Shown: positions 53,348-62,350, counted from the stretch's first letter. The stretch is 64,000 nt of DNA from Kroppenstedtia sanguinis (GCF_050433445.1 NZ_JBNPXF010000003.1:1-64000); one strand, 5' to 3'. The notes: a model not told the origin generated them from the letters alone. Numbers and translations are program-made.

Positions 53348-54223
53348 ATGGCGGAGGGGCGAATTGTGCGAGCTGTCAGCGGATTTTATTATGTGCGGTC
53401 TCCTGAAGGAGATGTACAGTGTCGAGCCCGGGGAGTCTTTAAAAAGAAGAAAGAATCTCCCTTGGTGGGAGACTGGGTGACCTATGAGGAGACGGATCCC
53501 ATGGAAGGGGTGGTGACTCGGATCCACCCGCGGTCGACGGAGCTGTTGCGGCCTCCAGTCGCCAATGTGGAGCAGGCGGTGGTGGTGGGTTCCCTGGGGC
53601 AACCTGAGTTTCAGCCGGAACTGCTGGATCGATTTCTGGTCCATGCAGAGCGAGAAGGGCTGGCGGTGCTGATTCTGCTCACCAAGCGGGATCTGCTGGA
53701 AGATGAGGCAGAGGTGGAGCGAATCCAGTCTATATACACACCGGCAGGATATAGGGTGCTCCCCACCAGCGTCCGCACCGGAGAGGGGATCGAAGCGGTA
53801 AAAGAGGCCTTGCGGGATCAATTGTCTGTCTTTGCCGGCCCCTCGGGGGCGGGGAAATCCTCCCTCCTGAATGCGGTGTTGCCCGCGGCGGATTTGCAAA
53901 CCGGGGAAGTGAGCAAAAAACGGGGCCGCGGCCGCCACACCACTCGCCATGTGGAGATACTCGACCTTCCTGGCGGAGGACAGGTGGCGGATACCCCTGG
54001 TTTCAGTCAGCTCTCCTTCGGAGGGATCGAGGCGACGGAGCTGGGAGCTTGTTTCCCAGATTTGACTGCAAGGGCTCCCGACTGCCGCTTTCGGGGTTGT
54101 CTCCATAAGAATGAACCCGGCTGTCGGGTGAAGGAAGCGGTGGAAGAGAAGGAGATTGACGAGCGCCGTTATCGGAACTATCTACAGTTCCTGGAGGAAA
54201 TCAACGAGCAACGGAGGTATTGA
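53348..54223 (+). CDS. rsgA: Ribosome small-subunit-dependent GTPase A
   Basis: A 291-residue circularly permuted GTPase: OB fold, then TKRD (G4), GPSGAGKSSLLN (G1), DTPGF (G3), and a C-terminal zinc knuckle (CRFRGCLHKNEPGC). It helps late 30S assembly. ATG with AGGAGGG; an in-frame start at 53288 would overlap the terminator stem. Confidence 0.95.
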   Translation: MAEGRIVRAVSGFYYVRSPEGDVQCRARGVFKKKKESPLVGDWVTYEETDPMEGVVTRIHPRSTELLRPPVANVEQAVVVGSLGQPEFQPELLDRFLVHAEREGLAVLILLTKRDLLEDEAEVERIQSIYTPAGYRVLPTSVRTGEGIEAVKEALRDQLSVFAGPSGAGKSSLLNAVLPAADLQTGEVSKKRGRGRHTTRHVEILDLPGGGQVADTPGFSQLSFGGIEATELGACFPDLTARAPDCRFRGCLHKNEPGCRVKEAVEEKEIDERRYRNYLQFLEEINEQRRY

Positions 54224-54226
54224 ACC

Positions 54227-54910
54227 ATGGTAAAAATCGCACCGTCCATCCTGTCCGCCGATTTTTCACGTTTGGGAGAGGAGATTGCCGATGTAGAACG
54301 GGCTGGAGCAGATTGGATTCACGTCGATGTGATGGACGGCCATTTCGTGCCGAACCTAACGATCGGCCCCTTGATTGTAGAGGCGATTCGCCCCTGGACG
54401 CGCTTACCTCTGGATGTTCATCTGATGATTGAAGAGCCGGACCAGTATATTCCTTCCTTTGCCCGAGCGGGGGCCGACTGGATCTCCGTTCATCAGGAAG
54501 CCTGTCCCCATCTGCACCGCACTATCCACTTGATCAAGGAACAGGGTGTCAAGGCGGGAGTGGTACTCAATCCAGCCACCCCGGTGGAGGTGTTGCAACC
54601 GATCTTGCCGGATCTGGATCTGGTGCTGTTGATGACCGTTAACCCTGGTTTCGGGGGGCAAGCCTTTATCCCTGGGGTACTGGATAAGATCCAGCGAGTA
54701 CGGCAAATGTTGGAGGAGGCCGGGCTCTCCGGTGTGGAGCTGGAAGTGGATGGCGGAATCAATCCGGAAACTGCTGCAGAGACCGTAGCCGCTGGGGCAT
54801 CGGTGCTGGTGGCTGGTTCGGCGGTCTTCGGCCAGAAAGATAGGGGAGAAGCGATCTCCGCTCTTCACAGGGGAACCCAGTCCGTTACCGGGAATCGAGG
54901 AGTCCAATGA
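54227..54910 (+). CDS. rpe: Ribulose-phosphate 3-epimerase
   Basis: A 227-residue TIM barrel of the pentose phosphate pathway with APSILSADF, HVDVMDGHFVPN, DVHLMI, MTVNPGFGGQ and EVDGGIN. CGGAGG before the ATG, three bases after rsgA. Confidence 0.95.
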   Translation: MVKIAPSILSADFSRLGEEIADVERAGADWIHVDVMDGHFVPNLTIGPLIVEAIRPWTRLPLDVHLMIEEPDQYIPSFARAGADWISVHQEACPHLHRTIHLIKEQGVKAGVVLNPATPVEVLQPILPDLDLVLLMTVNPGFGGQAFIPGVLDKIQRVRQMLEEAGLSGVELEVDGGINPETAAETVAAGASVLVAGSAVFGQKDRGEAISALHRGTQSVTGNRGVQ

Positions 54911-54929
54911 GGTGTAGGGGTGAATCCAG

Positions 54930-55043
54930 ATGAAAATCGCAGTGATGGCAGGGAGGGTTGGGGAAAGGTTTATCGTGGAACTTTCGATCGGGCTCCCCTC
55001 TCTGCAAGCCGCCCAAGCTTCCCGACGGGTGCAGACGGGATGA
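54930..55043 (+). CDS. Possible 37-codon ORF coupled to thiN
   Basis: Starts MKIAVMAGRVGERFIVEL and ends exactly where thiN begins (ATGA overlap at 55040-55043). GAGGTGTAGGGGTG lies upstream. thiN itself has no convincing ribosome site, so translation of this frame could carry ribosomes to it. The sequence matches no family I know, and it could be a chance frame. Confidence 0.35.
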   Translation: MKIAVMAGRVGERFIVELSIGLPSLQAAQASRRVQTG

Positions 55044-55687
55044 ACAGTCGTTGGGTGGTGGTGGCGGGGGGAGAATTGGCGGATGAGAATTTGGGAGCGA
55101 TTCGGCCAGAGGACCGAGTGGTGGGCGTCGATGGCGGTGTCCAAGCACTTCGACGGGTAAATCTCCCTATTCACTTGGCCGTGGGGGACTTTGACACCCT
55201 GGGGTCCCAGGCTCCCCGTTTGTTGAAGGAGGCGGGCATCCCTGTGAAGCGCCTGCCGGCGGAGAAGGATATGACCGATACCCAATATGCGGTGGAGACC
55301 GCCATCGCGGAAGGGGCACAGGAGATTTTGGTTTTGGGCGCTCTGGGTGGGGCCCGTTTTGACCACGCCCTGGCCAACCTGTTTCTGTTGGAGAAAATCG
55401 AGGCGGCGGGCATTCGCGGAACCATTGAAAACGTCAGTAACCGGATTCGCCTTCATCCTGGAGCGGGAAAAGAACTGTGGTTAAAGAGAGGATTATTCCC
55501 TTATGTCTCTTTGCTCGCTCTGACGGATCAGGTGGAAGGTGTCTCCTTGGAAGGGTTTCGCTACCCTTTGTGTGAAGCGACCTTGTACCGTCCATATCCC
55601 CGGGGAATCAGCAACGAGTTGGTGGCCAGCCGAGGGAAAATCCGCATCCGGAGCGGGAAACTGTTGGTGGTGGAAAGTCGCGATTGA
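55040..55687 (+). CDS. thiN: Thiamine pyrophosphokinase
   Basis: A 215-residue enzyme forming thiamine pyrophosphate, with VGVDGGVQAL, AVGDFDTL, KDMTDTQYAVE and LGGARFDHALANL. The ATG at 55040 gives the usual family start (WVVVAGGEL); the upstream in-frame extension is unconserved. It lacks a good ribosome site and overlaps the end of a small frame. Confidence 0.93.
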   Translation: MNSRWVVVAGGELADENLGAIRPEDRVVGVDGGVQALRRVNLPIHLAVGDFDTLGSQAPRLLKEAGIPVKRLPAEKDMTDTQYAVETAIAEGAQEILVLGALGGARFDHALANLFLLEKIEAAGIRGTIENVSNRIRLHPGAGKELWLKRGLFPYVSLLALTDQVEGVSLEGFRYPLCEATLYRPYPRGISNELVASRGKIRIRSGKLLVVESRD

Positions 55688-55797
55688 TTGGGCGCGGTCG
55701 GTTTTCTGTTCTAGGCACCTTGGCCCCTTTATAGAATATATATAAGTGACAGGGTGATACGTCGCCTTGCGAGCAACAGGGTGAAGGAGGGATCGGG

Positions 55798-55881
55798 ATG
55801 AAATTTTACACCATCAAACTTCCCAAGTTCCTCGGCGGGATGGTCAAAGCCCTATTGGGTGTTTTCCAGAAGGAAAAATAG
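55798..55881 (+). CDS. spoVM: Stage V sporulation protein M
   Basis: A 27-residue amphipathic helix peptide, MKFYTIKLPKFLGG..., nearly identical to the start of B. subtilis SpoVM (26 residues). It recognises the convex forespore membrane and anchors SpoIVA for coat assembly. GAAGGAGGGATC before the ATG. Located after thiN as in Bacillus. A GAATAT...GATACGTC pair upstream (about 55734-55763) loosely fits a sigma-E promoter. Confidence 0.95.
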   Translation: MKFYTIKLPKFLGGMVKALLGVFQKEK

Positions 55882-56033
55882 GTAGCTGACCTGCTGCCCC
55901 CGCCCGGGGTTCGTATCGAAAGTGTTGAAATGATGATCCATTTTATCGCCCGGGCGTCCGGGTGACTGGTCACGAAAAGAAAGCGGCGACGTAGTCTGGT
56001 GTCACATCTGTATCCACCGCGAGGAACAAAAGG

Positions 56034-56060
56034 AACGGCCGTCGAAGCGGCCTCTTTTTA
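56034..56060 (+). terminator. Terminator downstream of spoVM
   Basis: GGCCG-TCGAAG-CGGCC followed by TCTTTTT. The 155 bases between spoVM and this site contain a GGTGACTGGTCAC palindrome but no gene. Confidence 0.7.
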
Positions 56061-56096
56061 CTGTTGCGGAGGAATTGAAATCTTTAAAAAAAGTGT

Positions 56097-56126
56097 TTGA
56101 CATCGAATATTTGTTTGCTTTATAAT
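56097..56126 (+). promoter_or_regulatory. Strong promoter of the retron-like cassette
   Basis: Perfect TTGACA (56097-56102) and TATAAT (56121-56126) boxes with an 18-base spacer. Transcription would start near 56133, about 16 bases before the a1 repeat. Confidence 0.85.
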
Positions 56127-56132
56127 TAGCAT

Positions 56133-56372
56133 GAAATCATTAGCTTGTCCATCCTTGTTCAGCAGGATTGTATGGCGTTCCGCCATGCTTGCGTTGACGG
56201 TTCCAGATCCGTCACCCGGCTCCGCCTTACTTGGCAGTCGGGGGGACACTACCCCCAGACTCGGCTGCCTGAAAAGGCGTGGCCGCAGCCTCTTTTGTCA
56301 GGGGGTAGTGTCCCCCCGACTGTTCAGTGACGAAACCGACTCGATGGAATTTTAGTGAACACGGATGGGAGG
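56133..56372 (+). ncRNA. Candidate retron msr-msd RNA
   Basis: a1 CCATCCTTGTTCA (56149-56161) pairs with a2 TGAACACGGATGG (56356-56368) at 12 of 13 positions. An AGC right after a1 offers the branch guanosine (56162), as in Ec86. Two short msr-like stems follow (56170-56177/56181-56188 with a TTC loop, and 56195-56200/56209-56214). Then comes a long msd-like hairpin with 22 perfect pairs (56235-56256/56301-56322) and a 44-base top. A three-gene cassette ending in a retron-type RT lies directly downstream. The exact ends and the branch point are inferred. Confidence 0.8.
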
Positions 56373-56373
56373 G

Positions 56374-56403
56374 AACCCGGCCTTGAAAGGTCGGGTTTTC
56401 TTT
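56374..56403 (+). terminator. Terminator after the retron RNA
   Basis: AACCCGGCCTT and AAGGTCGGGTT pair with one G-U, then TTCTTT. It separates the abundant RNA from the protein genes and presumably allows partial read-through. Confidence 0.75.
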
Positions 56404-56449
56404 ATCCCGGTCACCGGGACCGGGATGATGATTCCAGGGAGGGAAGAGC

Positions 56450-59119
56450 ATGGATGAACAGTCCCCAAAGGGACAAGCCCCTGATGAGAAAATGGGGGAG
56501 GAAAAAAAGTTTGAGGCATGGTGGCGAAAAGAAGAACCGGTAGAGCCCCTGCCTAAAGAATTTCAGTCACTGTTGGATCAAGGGAGTCGTTATTTTCTCA
56601 CCAAATTTGAGCGTGGGTATGAATTGCGTTCCCATCCAGCTTGGTTTTGGACCTTATATCTAGATGGTCGCCCCCTGGCTCGGCAGGCATTGCACAAATG
56701 GATGAATAATAGTCCGTACTCTTGGTTCACTCAGGAACAATACCGCTACCTGAAGGCGGTATTTAAACTGGCGGAACAACGACGGGATGCGGAAGTCTGG
56801 GGAAGACTGGCACACCAGTTCGACCTCTCAGCCTATTCGTACTACGGCCGTCCCTACTCCAGCCGAACGGATCTCTATCTTCGACGGCGGGTTTGGCGAG
56901 TCTTGCGCAACCTGGGACGGGAAGGGGCCTCAGACTACACTCGCATGGCAGCGGAGATTTTGATCCACTATCATGCAAGGAACCACTTCTGGGGAAGTAG
57001 TCGGGATGATCAGATTGGGGGCTATCTGGACTTTTATGTGCTGAATCAGATTTTGTATCGCAACAGTTCCCGGTTTGTCTGTGATAAGAACCGGAAATGG
57101 AGACTGGCCGACCGGCCGAGGGAGGAGTTGGAGAGGTTTCCGGAGGAGCGGGAAGAAGCCTTCCCCGAATTGTGGGACCGGGTGCCGGAGCGGCTGTGGC
57201 ACATCCTGGTGCACGGGAAAGCGAAACCGGTGATTCAGTTTGCGATCCGGGCACTAAAGAAAGGAAATCCGGAATTTTTCGCCGGACTGAATTCCGAGGT
57301 GTTTTTGGAGTTGCTGGAAGCAGAAGAGCCCGTGAAAAGGGCCTTTGCCGCCGATGAGATTATCGCCCGAATGAATCCTGATCATCCGGAATTTTCCTTT
57401 TTGTTGAAAATGTTAGTGACTCTGGATCCAGAAGTCCGAAACAAAGCGTTCTCCTTTGTGGAATGGAACGTCTCCCGTTGGTCCTGGGAACAATCCCTGA
57501 GGCTGACCCGGATCGTACTGAATAAGCTGATCCAGGTTCCGGGGTTGGATGGGGAGGTGTCCCATGAGTTGGCGGATCTGTTGGTCAAAGTATTGGGGAC
57601 GCCTCTTCATCACCTGTCCACCCTGGATATCGCTACCCAGCTGTTGAATGGGAAATCCCGTATGCACTGGGAGATGGTGTCGGAAGTGTTGTACCGCATT
57701 CATTACCAACGTCATCCCTATACGGAGCGGGATCTGTTACCCTTTTTAAAACATGAAAATGAAACCATCCGGGTGGTGGCCAAAAATCAGCTGGTTCTTT
57801 ACCGGGAACATTGGCAGATCGACCGGGACTTTCTGTCGGAATTGATGGAGACCCCGGATAGCTTCCAGTTATTTCTTGAAGTCGAGGCGCTGGTGGAGAT
57901 CTTAAAGGGCTTTCCACTGTTGGAAGTCGCCGGGGAACTGCTGGAGTCAAATGTAGCCGCGTCCCGGGAATTGGCGGCATCGGTTCTGGATCTGTTAGGG
58001 AACAGTCGTGATCTGGATGTAAAATACCCGGTTCGGGAACTGCTTCCTTTCTTGTCCAATGAGCTCTCCAGGGTGAGAGGAGCGGCACAGAAGCTGGTTC
58101 GCTATCCTTATTGGTATTTTCAGCTGGATACGGATTTTGTGATGGATCTGCTCTCCATTCCAGATGACAATCACCTTCGGTTTATGCGGGACTGCTTTGC
58201 CCATTGGGAATATTCATGGCACTGGAGTCAACTTCTGTCGGAGCATGGAGACGAGCTGTTCCAGCGTCTCTGGGCCCGGATGACGCAACCGGAGACGCCG
58301 GATTCCATTCGGGACCTGATCCGGGAGGAGGTATTGGAGAATCTCTTCCGGGATAAACTGAACTCCTTGCCTATGGAACGGATTCTTCCCCTGTTGGAGA
58401 GCACGGACACGGGATTGCAGGAATTGGGGGTTCGGTTGCTAAATCAGCTGGAACCGTCGCCGGATGCACTGGCGAAGGAACTTCTGTTTGACCTGGCTCA
58501 CAGTCGGGTGGCGGCGGCGAGGGAGACGGGACGCCGTCTGCTGGAACACCGGTTGTCGGAGCTGGCCTCCGGGGATTGGGCGAATCTGGCGGAAACCGAT
58601 TGGGAGGACACCCGGGAGTGGGTGTTTTGGCGGATGGAGACGGAGGTGCCGGAAGAGGCGGTCGATCCAGATTTGGTCTGCGGTCTAGCGGACAGTAGCT
58701 TTCCCGAGGTTCGGCAACAAGGATTGCAGTGGGCCACCCTTCCCAGGATGTGGCCCCATCGCCGGGAGTTGGTTCAGCGGTTGGGAGAGAGTCCCTTTCC
58801 CGAAGTTCAACTCTTCGCCCTGGAGCAAGCAGGTCATCTGGATTGGGGGGCCAAGGGGTTGAAAGGGATGGAACTTTTCTTCCGACGGGTTCTGTTTCAG
58901 GTCAACGGAAGCCGAAAAGCAAAGGATCTGGCCTTGGAATTGTTATGGCGGGAAGGTGCTGCTGAGGAGGAGCGAGCCCGGTTGGCGGTCCATCTGTTAC
59001 AGGATTACTTGCGAAACGCCGGCAAGCGGGATTTTGAAAAGGTGATGGTGATCTTGACCCGGTTGTCGGAGCGCCATCCGGGACTGGACACTCCGTTGGG
59101 TCGGGTGTCAGACAGCTGA
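56450..59119 (+). CDS. Large HEAT-like repeat protein of the retron cassette
   Basis: An 889-residue, almost wholly helical protein. HEAT-like units recur, for example LLPFLKHENETIRVVAKNQL (about residue 430), LLPFLSNELSRVRGAAQKLV (about 531), ILPLLESTDTG (about 644), LADSSFPEVRQQGLQWA (about 743) and LGESPFPEVQLFALEQA (about 777). No catalytic motif, signal peptide or membrane helix seen. GGGAGGGAAG before the ATG. Encoded between the retron RNA and the SWIM gene, it is probably the effector or a scaffold. I recall a retron class pairing ARM/HEAT and SWIM proteins (type XIII), but the number is from memory. Confidence 0.75.
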   Translation: MDEQSPKGQAPDEKMGEEKKFEAWWRKEEPVEPLPKEFQSLLDQGSRYFLTKFERGYELRSHPAWFWTLYLDGRPLARQALHKWMNNSPYSWFTQEQYRYLKAVFKLAEQRRDAEVWGRLAHQFDLSAYSYYGRPYSSRTDLYLRRRVWRVLRNLGREGASDYTRMAAEILIHYHARNHFWGSSRDDQIGGYLDFYVLNQILYRNSSRFVCDKNRKWRLADRPREELERFPEEREEAFPELWDRVPERLWHILVHGKAKPVIQFAIRALKKGNPEFFAGLNSEVFLELLEAEEPVKRAFAADEIIARMNPDHPEFSFLLKMLVTLDPEVRNKAFSFVEWNVSRWSWEQSLRLTRIVLNKLIQVPGLDGEVSHELADLLVKVLGTPLHHLSTLDIATQLLNGKSRMHWEMVSEVLYRIHYQRHPYTERDLLPFLKHENETIRVVAKNQLVLYREHWQIDRDFLSELMETPDSFQLFLEVEALVEILKGFPLLEVAGELLESNVAASRELAASVLDLLGNSRDLDVKYPVRELLPFLSNELSRVRGAAQKLVRYPYWYFQLDTDFVMDLLSIPDDNHLRFMRDCFAHWEYSWHWSQLLSEHGDELFQRLWARMTQPETPDSIRDLIREEVLENLFRDKLNSLPMERILPLLESTDTGLQELGVRLLNQLEPSPDALAKELLFDLAHSRVAAARETGRRLLEHRLSELASGDWANLAETDWEDTREWVFWRMETEVPEEAVDPDLVCGLADSSFPEVRQQGLQWATLPRMWPHRRELVQRLGESPFPEVQLFALEQAGHLDWGAKGLKGMELFFRRVLFQVNGSRKAKDLALELLWREGAAEEERARLAVHLLQDYLRNAGKRDFEKVMVILTRLSERHPGLDTPLGRVSDS

Positions 59120-59132
59120 AGGGGGAGAGTCG

Positions 59133-60815
59133 ATGCAATTTCAACAGGTATACGCAAACTCGAGTCGGATCCGTCATAGTGATAGCGGGACGACGGTCTC
59201 TTTTTCCCCGGACCTGGGGCGGGAACCCACCTATTTCCGGGGACGGATCGCCGATCCCGTCCGGTATCGGGATGCGATGAGCGCCTTGCGGGATGTGGTG
59301 GTCTCCGATTTGAAGTACAAGCCGAAGGATCACAGCGCCTACCAGGCCTGGGTGCGGGAGCAGTATATTCAGGATATCGCGGAGCAATTGTCGGTCAAGC
59401 AGGAATGGGTGAGCCGGATGCAGGAGGTTCACACTCGTGTCTGGGAGTTGGAACAGAAGATCGATGTGAGGAACCGGGATTACCATAGAGCGATGCGCCG
59501 GTATTTCAATTACCTCTACACCCATGACAAGGCAGGGTGGTTTGTCCTCGATCCGGTGATCACTGTCGCTCCGGACCAGGTTTTCTTTGAAGCTTTTTCC
59601 CAGGATGAGTCCTCCTACGGACGATTGGCCGTTCACGAAGAGATGTTCCGGGATGTGACAGAGTTTGAGTACGGGACGACCAATATCGACTTCTCGGATT
59701 CCCTACACGGGGAATTGCTCCGGATGAGAACCTATCGGCCTACCGAGTTTCAGATCGATCCCGGCGGTTTTGAAGTGGCCACGGAGGGGCGGGAGGTGTA
59801 CAAGGAGCAGAAAATCGATGTGCCGGAAAGCTGGATTCGCGGTTTTCTTCAAGTGCAGTCGGCGATGAGCTTGCCGACGGTCTCCCTTCGGGTCCAACCC
59901 ATCGACATCTACAATTTGTGCACCTTCCTGCGGCGAAACCGGGAAAAACAAGGTCCCCGCTCCCTCCGCTATCGCCTGCGACCGGGACAACCCGTCCAAG
60001 TGGTGATCGATCCTTGGGGGGAAGTGCTCACCTTCAACCAAAGCGTCTACACAGGGGATGTGGACCGGGAGATCCGGACTTGGGGCCGACGTCGTCTCTT
60101 TCTGTTGGAGAAGTTGTTACCCCTCGCCCGCAGCATTACGATTCATCTGCTCGGCACAGGGATGCCCAGTTTCTACATCGCCGACCTGGGTGGGGTCAGT
60201 TTTACACTGGGGCTCTCCGGCTGGACGAGAAATGATTGGTCCGCCTCAGGAAATTTTGATCTGATGGTGGGAGGCGTCCCGGTTTCTCCGATGGACAGCA
60301 GCCGGGTGTTCGCCGAGCTGAAACTACGGAAAACAGCCACCTCCGCTGAGTTGGCTCGTCGCACGGGACTCTCGCAAGACGTCACCCAGTCTGCCCTCCG
60401 TCAACTGTGCCATGCGGGGCGGGTGATGTTTGATCTGGAGACGGGTTGTTTCCGATTGCGAGAGCTGACTCGGGATCCCTTGCCCATCGATGATTTGAAA
60501 TATAACAATCCACGTGAAAAAGAGGCAGAGAAGTTGATCACGGAAGGTAAGGCCCGTCTCCTCTCCGTAAATCGGGAAGGGGAGGATTGCCTACTCAAGG
60601 GAGAGGTGCCGGTCCGATCCCGAACCCACCAACCGGAAGTTCAGCTGGATGGAGAAGGTCGGATCGTCCAGGCCGCCTGTGACTGTTACTTTTTCAAGCA
60701 GAACAAATTGATGCAGGGGCCTTGTGAGCACATCCTGGCCACGGTGGTTCTTTACCGCCGGGCGATGAACGGATCTCAGGGGGAAAGGGTTGTGAACATT
60801 GCAGGAAAAAAATGA
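59133..60815 (+). CDS. SWIM zinc-finger protein of the retron cassette
   Basis: A 560-residue protein. The C-terminal SWIM motif is C516-x-C518...C531-x-H533 (CDCYFF...GPCEH), a nucleic-acid or protein-binding zinc finger. A winged-helix-like stretch lies at about 388-445 (RKTATSAELARRTGLSQDV). The first 380 residues are novel to me. GGGGGAG before the ATG; it starts 13 bases after the HEAT gene and overlaps the RT gene by 17 bases, so the three proteins are made together. Confidence 0.78.
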   Translation: MQFQQVYANSSRIRHSDSGTTVSFSPDLGREPTYFRGRIADPVRYRDAMSALRDVVVSDLKYKPKDHSAYQAWVREQYIQDIAEQLSVKQEWVSRMQEVHTRVWELEQKIDVRNRDYHRAMRRYFNYLYTHDKAGWFVLDPVITVAPDQVFFEAFSQDESSYGRLAVHEEMFRDVTEFEYGTTNIDFSDSLHGELLRMRTYRPTEFQIDPGGFEVATEGREVYKEQKIDVPESWIRGFLQVQSAMSLPTVSLRVQPIDIYNLCTFLRRNREKQGPRSLRYRLRPGQPVQVVIDPWGEVLTFNQSVYTGDVDREIRTWGRRRLFLLEKLLPLARSITIHLLGTGMPSFYIADLGGVSFTLGLSGWTRNDWSASGNFDLMVGGVPVSPMDSSRVFAELKLRKTATSAELARRTGLSQDVTQSALRQLCHAGRVMFDLETGCFRLRELTRDPLPIDDLKYNNPREKEAEKLITEGKARLLSVNREGEDCLLKGEVPVRSRTHQPEVQLDGEGRIVQAACDCYFFKQNKLMQGPCEHILATVVLYRRAMNGSQGERVVNIAGKK

Positions 60816-62256
60816 TGGGGAAGTGCAGCCCCTCTCCCGTGAAGAGTGGCTGGAACGAGTGATGCAGGAGGGACGGGACGAGGTGATCCGGCGGGAAATG
60901 ATCCGGATGGGTTTCTGGTCGGAGAAGCCCCTCCCTCCTGAAGATTTGGAGAAACAGGCACAGGAAGAAAAAGAGCTGGCTCAACTGAAGAAGGAATTGG
61001 AATCCCTGGAGGAGAAGACCCGGAAACTGGGGGACCTCGAGGCGATGATCCGAAAACGGAGACAGGAACGGATCGAGGAAAGCAAACGGCGGCGTGCGCA
61101 ACGCAAGGAAGAGCGGGCTCGCCAGCGGGCTGAGGCCCAAGCCAAGTGGAAGGAATACCGGGAGCAGCATGTGATCCATGTAGGGGAAGGTTTTTCCGGG
61201 GATCTGGAGCGCCTGGAGAGTGAGGAGGAAAAACTGAAGAAGTTGGGGTTGCCTCTGATTCATACCCCCCAAGAGCTGGCCGAGGCGATGGAGATTCCCC
61301 TGGGACGTCTGAAATGGTTGACTTATCACCGGGACACTGCGACTATATCCCACTATCACCATTTCACCATTCCCAAAAAAAGCGGTGGCCAGCGAATTCT
61401 CTCCGCCCCCAAGAAACACCTGCGCCAGGCCCAGGAATGGATTCAGGCACACCTGCTGAACCGGGTAGAGGTGCACCCTTGTGCCTATGGGTTTGTCCGG
61501 GGGAAAAGCATCGTAGATAACGCGGCCCACCATGTTGGGAAGGCAGCGGTGATCAAAATGGACCTGAAAGATTTTTTCCCCAGCGTCCATTACCCCCGGG
61601 TCAAGGGATTGTATCAGTCCCTCGGCTACAGTCCTGCGGTCAGCACGCTGTTGGCCTTGTTGTGCACCGAGCCACCCCGCCGGAAGGTAGAATTTGACGG
61701 CCAGATCTACCATGTATCCCTGGGGGATCGCCATTTGCCCCAGGGAGCCTCCACCAGTCCGGCGATCACCAATCTCCTGTGCCGTCGATTGGATGAACGG
61801 TTGTTAGGTTTGGCAGATTCCCATGGTTTTTCATACACTCGCTATGCTGATGACCTCACCTTTTCCTGTTGGCCTTCCGGGGTAAAGCAGATCGGGGCAT
61901 TGCTAGGAACGGCCCGGGGGATTGTCCGGTATGAAGGATTTGAGGTGAATGAGGAGAAAACTAGGGTTCTTCGCAGCTCCCGAAGACAGGCGGTCACCGG
62001 GATCACCGTCAATGCAAAACCCAATCTCAACCGTGGCGAATTGCGCGCTTTTCGGGCTCTCCTGCACCAGGTGGAACAAAATGGACTAGAAGGGCAGAAC
62101 ATCCATAATCACCCGAACTTCTGGGAATATATCAAGGGCTATACCAGCTATATCGAGATGGTCCGGGGAGAAGCCGCTGCCCCCTACAGGGAGCAGGTGA
62201 AGCGGATCGCCCGCAAGTACGGACTGAATGCAAAAATGGAAAGTGGACATCCGTAA
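60799..62256 (+). CDS. Retron-type reverse transcriptase
   Basis: A 485-residue protein. RT motifs: VIKMDLKDFFPSV (about 251-263), LPQGASTSPAITN (313-325) and the catalytic YADD (349-352). The retron hallmarks NAxxH (NAAHH, 241-245) and VTG (399-401) are both present. The first 150 residues form a highly charged coiled coil (for example QEEKELAQLKKELESLEEK), longer than in typical retron RTs of about 320 residues. TTG start inside the SWIM gene. With the upstream RNA it should make RNA-linked cDNA. Confidence 0.92.
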   Translation: MQEKNDGEVQPLSREEWLERVMQEGRDEVIRREMIRMGFWSEKPLPPEDLEKQAQEEKELAQLKKELESLEEKTRKLGDLEAMIRKRRQERIEESKRRRAQRKEERARQRAEAQAKWKEYREQHVIHVGEGFSGDLERLESEEEKLKKLGLPLIHTPQELAEAMEIPLGRLKWLTYHRDTATISHYHHFTIPKKSGGQRILSAPKKHLRQAQEWIQAHLLNRVEVHPCAYGFVRGKSIVDNAAHHVGKAAVIKMDLKDFFPSVHYPRVKGLYQSLGYSPAVSTLLALLCTEPPRRKVEFDGQIYHVSLGDRHLPQGASTSPAITNLLCRRLDERLLGLADSHGFSYTRYADDLTFSCWPSGVKQIGALLGTARGIVRYEGFEVNEEKTRVLRSSRRQAVTGITVNAKPNLNRGELRAFRALLHQVEQNGLEGQNIHNHPNFWEYIKGYTSYIEMVRGEAAAPYREQVKRIARKYGLNAKMESGHP

Positions 62257-62263
62257 AAGAAAA

Positions 62264-62295
62264 GCAAAGAAGCACCCTGCAGGGTGCTTCTTTGC
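62264..62295. terminator. 16-bp palindrome after the RT gene
   Basis: GCAAAGAAGCACCCTG joined without loop to its complement. The arms carry A- and T-rich ends but no separate T-run. Confidence 0.6.
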
Positions 62296-62322
62296 AGGCT
62301 GTCGAGATTTTAACGACGCTTG

Positions 62323-62347
62323 AAGACCCGCTTAAGCGGGTCTTTTA
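62323..62347. terminator. Terminator of the retron operon, possibly bidirectional
   Basis: AAGACCCGCTTAAGCGGGTCTT palindrome followed by TTATC, between the convergent RT gene and the secreted-protein gene. Its core is AAGACCCGC / GCGGGTCTT. Confidence 0.75.
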
Positions 62348-62350
62348 TCA

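Noticed and set aside
56131..56355. 74-codon frame downstream of the strong promoter before the HEAT-like gene
   Set aside because: It lies across the msr-msd stems, has no ribosome site, and the RNA structure explains the sequence better.
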